From Hydrangea macrophylla (lineage: Eukaryota; Streptophyta; Magnoliopsida; Cornales; Hydrangeaceae): a stretch of DNA of 64,000 bases. The stretch covers positions 58,027,350-58,091,349 of the forward strand of contig CM066991.1 of NCBI GenBank assembly GCA_033977485.1, read 5' to 3'. The position numbers were made by a program, and so were the translations under genes. The notes beneath the pieces were generated by a model. It had not been told where the DNA came from. It made no database searches and saw only the letters and a program-made list of their open reading frames with translations. Shown here in pieces: positions 59,295-64,000 of the stretch (the first letter of the stretch is position 1; each line of letters begins with the position of its first letter).

Positions 59295-59617
59295 TTATGA
59301 CCCCATTTTCAGTTGATTGGCCCTTCTTGGAATAAATTGGCTCAATATCACTGCCCATTTCCCCTTTTCTCTATCAGATTTTTCATTCCGCTCTTTCTCA
59401 GCTTTCTCTACTTTCTCCCTAAGCATTTCAGCCATTTGACTCAGGATCCTCATACCATTTGTCCTCTCCACCCCGAGCCACGGGTGTAGGTGGAGGAGGA
59501 TCAATCACTAGCCGCTCAACCACAGGCCTATGACGGGCCAATGCTTTTAGCATGATCATCACCTTATTCACCCTTTTATTCAATATTAATATATCCCCAT
59601 TGTTTTGTTCATGTTCC

Positions 59618-59619
<2 letters not shown>
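59295..59619 (-). pseudogene. gag: Element A gag N-terminal fragment
   Basis: Two overlapping minus-strand frames (59619-59428 and 59504-59295) together match the N-terminus of B's Gag: a hydrophobic-charged helix, ERLVIDPPPPTPVARGGEDK followed by WYEDPE (B has VIDPP..GGGEGDWFDD), then EMLREKVEKAEKERNEKSD. There is a frameshift or stop between them, and the Gag core is absent. The resemblance is short but collinear. Confidence 0.7.

Positions 59620-59620
<1 letters not shown>

Positions 59621-59710
<90 letters not shown>
59621..59710. repeat. (TC)45 microsatellite
   Basis: An uninterrupted TC dinucleotide run of 90 bases just upstream (in A's orientation) of the gag fragment. The SLSLSL frame across it is not a gene. 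Confidence 0.97.
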
Positions 59711-59713
<3 letters not shown>

Positions 59714-59960
59714 TATCTATTCCCTTCTGACTAGGCTTGCACACGAATCTCTAACTCAGCCGGTCCTGAGATTCAATGCTATTTCGCCTACGGTGATATT
59801 TATTTTTAATTAAATTTTGATTGATTTAATAAAACAAAAAAAAAACTTTATTTTTCCCTTTTTTTTACCCCTTTATTATTTCTCATTTTTATTTGATTTT
59901 ATTTGTAGCAAACGCTTGGTAAAATGTTCAAGAATGGTTCATATGTCACACGGATGCAAT

Positions 59961-60028
59961 GTGTGCGTGCGTGTGTGTGTGTGTCTATGCGTGTGTGTGT
60001 GTGTGTGTGTGTGTGCGCACGCGCGCGC
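59961..60028. repeat. (GT)n/(GC)n alternating tract
   Basis: A mostly alternating purine-pyrimidine run of GTGTGT with GCGCACGCGCGCGCC at its end, able to adopt Z-DNA. It lies in element A's leader. Confidence 0.92.
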
Positions 60029-61082
60029 CTACTCTATATGTCAAAGAAAAGAAATCTTATTCATAACACATAAAATACATAAGCACATTAAATCTCCATC
60101 CATGTCAAGTGCGCCAATTTCTCTGTTCATTGTGATCCTTATTGCCCTTTTGAAGGTTGGATATTTTGAATTTTTGAAATTCATTTGAAAAGTATTTTTT
60201 AGACGATGAGAACTTTCAAAAACAATTCTCAAGAATTTTGAATTTTTTCTTTGAAAATGAGGATGTGGAAACACTTTTCATCAAAAGGTGATTGGGTTAG
60301 AATTTTTCTTTGGAATTCATTTGAAAAAAAAAACATTTCTTCAGTTGGCAAAAATTCTTCAAAAAGCATTTTCCAAGAATTTTGGATCCTTCGTTCGAAG
60401 ACAAGAATTTGAAAATATGCCTCAACAAGGATTGACTTGAAATTTTAATCAAAAGTGAACTCCAAAGGAAAAATCTATTTGGTTACAAAGATGGATTTAA
60501 AATTCTTTGGGTAAGAGAATCATATGATCGAATTATCACCGTACTTTTCATGAATTCAGATGCATACAATTAAGGTCAATGATGCTTAGCTAATAAGATA
60601 TAACAAGTGTAACCTTATAATAAAAATTTGGCATTTTCCCAAATGTTGTGGGACATAACAAGGAATTGCTAAAAGGTGATTAAAGGGTTATACATCCTAC
60701 ATTAAGTAAGCATCATCATCATCTCAAGTAATCCCTTTCGGGCATACAAAAATCCCTAGCATATAATCCTAATTAAGACTTTATTTCCTAGGATTGAAAG
60801 GTTCTATAGAAGCTATCGCACAAAGGCTGGGTTTTGGTCAAATAAGGGACCCTCGACACACACCCGATAGGATTCTTTATATACCAAAACATGGTACTAA
60901 ATCAAGGGTGATCACACAATCCCATGATGGCTTGACTGACGGATTGCCCCGAGCCTCCAAGGTCATAATTTCGTGCAATCAACTGGCAAGACATTCAAAT
61001 ATAATGCAACGGGCACACAAAAATTAATTAATTCGATTAAAAGGATACTTTCAAGTCTAATCCTCGAGTGAACCCAGAAATT
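60029..61082 (-). other. Element A leader between primer site and gag
   Basis: No ORF of note. The part 60500-61080 is homologous in inverse to 14650-15250 of B (for example the GATCACACAATCCCATGATG and GATTGCCCCGAGCCTCC blocks). Confidence 0.65.
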
Positions 61083-61132
61083 CTGATCTGTGAAACTAAA
61101 GATTCTGGGTTCGATCCCCAGCAGAGTCGCCA
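61083..61132 (-). other. Element A extended primer binding site (tRNA-Arg positions 27-76)
   Basis: The plus strand reads as the tRNA itself, ending CAGAGTCGCCA at 61132; the primer site is its complement on the minus strand. Same 50-nt extent as in B. T arm and acceptor are perfect. The anticodon arm has decayed (CTGAT/ACTAA, loop CTGTGAA) by changes that look like C-to-T and G-to-A. Flanks GAACCCAGAA and TTCTGGGTTC form a perfect 10-bp inverted repeat around the anticodon arm. Confidence 0.88.
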
Positions 61133-61135
61133 GAT

Positions 61136-64000
61136 TATGGATATCGTAGGCTAGCCACGCTTTTTAAAACTCTTTCAAATTCAAATACGAGTCGTTACTT
61201 AATTTTTAAAGAAAAATTAATAAACCATTTTAAAAGAAAACTGATCTTTTGGAAACCAGAAGGTCCGGGGATTTTGGAATGAGAGGTGAATGAGCTCGGT
61301 GGACTAAAGCACCCTCTCTCATCCTATCTCGTGATAGGCCTCTACTCAACATCCTTTAAATTAAATTAATAATCTAATTGTGCCCTCAACTAATACATAG
61401 ATATAAGTATACATAGCACAGGAATGTCAAAAGGGTGCAAGATTGCTAACGGTAAAAATTATACAAAACCATATAATTCAGGTAGCATGCACCATAATAT
61501 GCGATAGCGAACGAGGGAACTCACTAGGGATCCAGCCACAAATGTTAAACGTGCATTGCATACAAATAAGTAGAAAGAACCGAGAAAAGGAGTATCTAAT
61601 CCACATATATGCACATAAGGTAAACCCTAATCTAAGGTGTCATGCATGAAATTGAAAATCAATAAAATCAAGAAATAAAATAAATTAGGGAAGAGTTAAG
61701 AGATTGTACCTTCATAATGCTACAAAACATAGGGTTAGTCTACATGCTTTGAACAAAATATAATATCAAATCCTAACTAGATATCCAAACTTCTAGCTTA
61801 AATCTATTAAGCATGGAAAGAATTGACATAATCATGAATTTCTTCTAACTAGTTGAAAACATAACACCTTTACAGATATACAAGTCTCAACTAGGAGCCA
61901 ATGTAATATCCATATAGAGATGATATATTCACAACATGATCATAAGGAATCCATAATTATGTTCAACTAATTAGGTCCTAACACAATACAATATGATATC
62001 CTAATTGCAAGAATCTACACCTGTATGATGGATGCATGGACATGAACAAGAACAGGTTATAAATCATTCATGGATTTGGATCATTTAATCTCTGGATTTA
62101 AGTTCAATTAATCATAATTAAAACATGGTTTAAGCCTTCGATTGTAGAAAAGTCATTGGGATCATTATTTACAATGTTTATCAAAAACTGTTATAGAATT
62201 CAGGAATTACAGAGAGTAGACCAGACTTTCAAAAATAGGATAAGTATAGTTCTCATTATTTGATCTTAATGATTTTTGGACACAAGGTGCCTTTGTGAGT
62301 CTAATTTCTAACCCAAACAAGAAAATCAAAGATCAAATGGTCTAATCTCTGGGAATTGGATCAAGACTAGACATTACTCGGGATTTAATAACTCTCTGTC
62401 CAGAAATTTTGTATGATTTTCTAAAAATAGTAAATGAATTAGAATGACTCCAATATTTTAAGGAGATCTTGTTAACATATTAAACTTCATAGAAAATATT
62501 ATTTGAAGTCAAAACTACTTGATTATGGTTCTGATTTACTCAATTCAAAACTAACTTATTATTCTAAAAAATTTGGACAGAGAGTAACTAGTTCACAAAT
62601 CCTAAGACCAAATCATGTTAACTATGAAATTTCACCAAAACAAAAATTACAGTGATAGATCTATGTGTTACGAATATATTCTAATTGGTCTCACTCAATT
62701 CCAATGGATCATGATTTAATTAAAAATCTTTGATCATTGTTGGTCATTGAATTCACTATACCAATGTTGATATCTAAACCATGAAAATTGACAAGTCTAA
62801 TTCCTCTCTCAAGTTGATGATCCTTGAGGTATATAGACTTGTTTTATTCAATTCTTCTCCCAAGTTAATGGTCCTTGGAAATCAAACTAAATTGATGATC
62901 AAAATAGATTTTCTCTTAAAAAAAAGGCTTATTTTAAATCTTAATCCATGATCAACAAGATCCAACTCAACAAATAGATGAGAAATTCAATCACAATTCA
63001 AGTGGTGTGAAATGAAATGAGGTGGGAAGAGACTTTTTGAAAATTGTATAAAAGATCCTAGATTTCTATGAATTGTGATTGAATTATAACCTAAATCTAA
63101 TTGGGATTAGAGGATTACCTCCAATGACCTCAGGTTTTGTTCATGTTTTAGTGAAGATCTTCAAGTTTTCAAGCCTTCTTCAAGTTCTTCAATAGTTCTT
63201 CAATTATCTTCTTTCTCTCTTTTTTACTCTCAATTGTATCTCCAATCTATATATAGTTCTTGTATATCTCAACCTCTCTTTTTTCTCTAGATCTAAAAAA
63301 ACGATCCCAATAATGGAGATGAACATCTCCTTATATAGACCACTCTCAAAGGGTTAATTTGGTAAATTCGGGGTAAAACCCAAGTGCATTGATATTCAAT
63401 ATGTATTGAAGAAAAACAGTCTGTTGTGGCAAGCGGCACTCAATGAGTTGTCTGTGGCACTCAGTTAGTGATGGCCCCGTTTCTAACAGACTTCTCTTTT
63501 TTTTATCATTTTTATTTATATATACTTATATAAATTATATATACATATATATTTGTACAGAACACTTCTACTAAGGACGCCCTTACTTTATTAAGTTAAG
63601 GATTTCTGTTTTCAGCCGTTAGATCATCACTTTAAAAAGTAAAATGACAACAAAACCCTTAATGAAAACTCAATCTAACGGCAAGGACAGAAGTACTTAA
63701 CTTAATAAAGTAAGGGCGTCTTTACTAGAAGTGTTCTGTATATTTATTTATATCTTATTGTTTTATTTTCTTTTAAATTCCTTTTTTTCCTTTTTATTTT
63801 CTTTTCAAGTACTTTTCTATTTTTTATAGCAAAAATCAAATTTTCCCAACTGCTTTTGTTAAACATATTTTTCACCCGAATTTCCTCGAACATTCGGTCT
63901 TTCTTTTTAAAACCTTACTGGGACTGAAGAACCTTTCGAAGAGCTTGAATCATTTATAAAGAAATTTTCGAATTCTACCGAACATTGTCGTCATCGGTCT
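61136..64000 (-). repeat. Element A 5' LTR, cut by the right edge of the window
   Basis: Aligns with 3060-5800 in the same orientation. On the minus strand it ends ATATCCATA (canonical CA changed to TA). GGCACTC motif remnants lie at 63429-63475. It contains a MITE at 63556-63740 that the other LTR lacks. Confidence 0.88.
63556..63740. mobile_element. MITE with about 45-bp terminal inverted repeats
   Basis: The ends TACAGAACACTTCTACTAAG and (complement of the right end) TACAGAACACTTCTAGTAAA continue as inverted repeats for about 45 bases with few mismatches. If the TSD is TA, the element is 63558-63738. No ORF. The matching position in A's other LTR (about 5486) is empty, so it inserted after A did. 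The TA duplication suggests a Tc1/mariner relative, but the ends are not the Stowaway consensus. Confidence 0.88.

Larger units (their letters stand above)
3060..64000 (-). mobile_element. Element A: old Tat/Ogre-like LTR retrotransposon, pol deleted, host of the whole nest
   Basis: Two LTRs in the same minus orientation frame the region: 3' LTR 3060-5800 and 5' LTR 61136 to beyond 64000. By alignment to the other LTR, about 48 bases of the 5' LTR lie off the right edge. Read on the minus strand the order is 5' LTR, tRNA-Arg primer site, leader, gag N-terminal fragment, purine-rich stretch, post-pol spacer, hairpin array, second tandem array, polypurine tract, 3' LTR. No protease, RT, RNase H or integrase of A remains: only about 1.4 kb separates gag from the post-pol spacer. 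Net length without insertions is about 16 kb. The bases left of the 3' LTR (GCCAC, 3055-3059) are the expected TSD; its partner is outside the window. A is the oldest layer, with LTRs visibly more diverged than those of B, C or T. Confidence 0.85.

Noticed and set aside
59552..59734. SLSLSL ORF
   Set aside because: Translation of the TC microsatellite.
61083..61132. A tRNA-Arg gene or fragment
   Set aside because: It carries CCA, lacks positions 1-26 and sits next to an LTR end in both A and B; it is a primer binding site.

Overview
This is plant nuclear DNA, almost certainly from a flowering plant and probably a eudicot. There are dual-RNase-H Tat-type Ty3 elements, a chromodomain Ty3 element, a Ty1/copia element, a TRIM, tRNA-derived SINEs and MITEs. 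I recognise no ordinary host gene. Nearly the whole window (3060 to past 64000) is one nest of transposons. Its insertion order can be read from target-site duplications (TSDs) and paired LTRs.

Layout. Positions 1-3059 are unclassified flank with one SINE-like copy. Element A is an old minus-strand Tat/Ogre-like element: 3' LTR 3060-5800, 5' LTR 61136 to beyond the right edge. It keeps a gag fragment (59295-59619), a tRNA-Arg primer site and very large 3' repeat arrays, and has lost pol. A received a SINE (6138-6308), a hAT-like element (6634-7596, itself holding a SINE), a tandem TRIM (55324-55889), a MITE (63556-63740) and a solo LTR, D (8745-51502). D is split by element B (11669-51174, TSD CTATC), a plus-strand Tat element of about 20.8 kb net. 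B carries gag, protease, RT with two RNase H domains, and integrase. Downstream it carries two antisense genes; one has a plant mobile domain and six coding exons. B is split by a minus-strand copia element, C (18924-27124, TSD GTAAT), and by a plus-strand chromovirus, T (30083-40551, TSD ATCCC).

How the parts work together. Each LTR element encoded a capsid protein, a protease, a reverse transcriptase/RNase H and an integrase. All gag/pol sets here are broken by stops and frameshifts, so none looks able to move on its own. The long unbroken frame that stands out is an acidic 307-residue ORF between the LTR and gag of T.

Most interesting signals. (1) The Tat primer sites are not about 18 nt long. 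They are a 50-nt complement of tRNA-Arg positions 27-76, with a G where the gene should have A34, as expected if inosine-containing mature tRNA had been copied and synthesis stopped at position 26. (2) A ~5-kb array of short hairpins has conserved arms and block-specific loops, and a homologous array in B has paired base changes in the stem. (3) A CGGCACTCA/TGAGTGCCG palindrome occurs both in the LTRs and in front of both antisense genes. (4) Antisense, intron-bearing PMD/DUF7745-like genes are carried by B. (5) T has an acidic ORF with a matching splice donor and acceptors, and fourteen CAATCGATTG palindromes per LTR.
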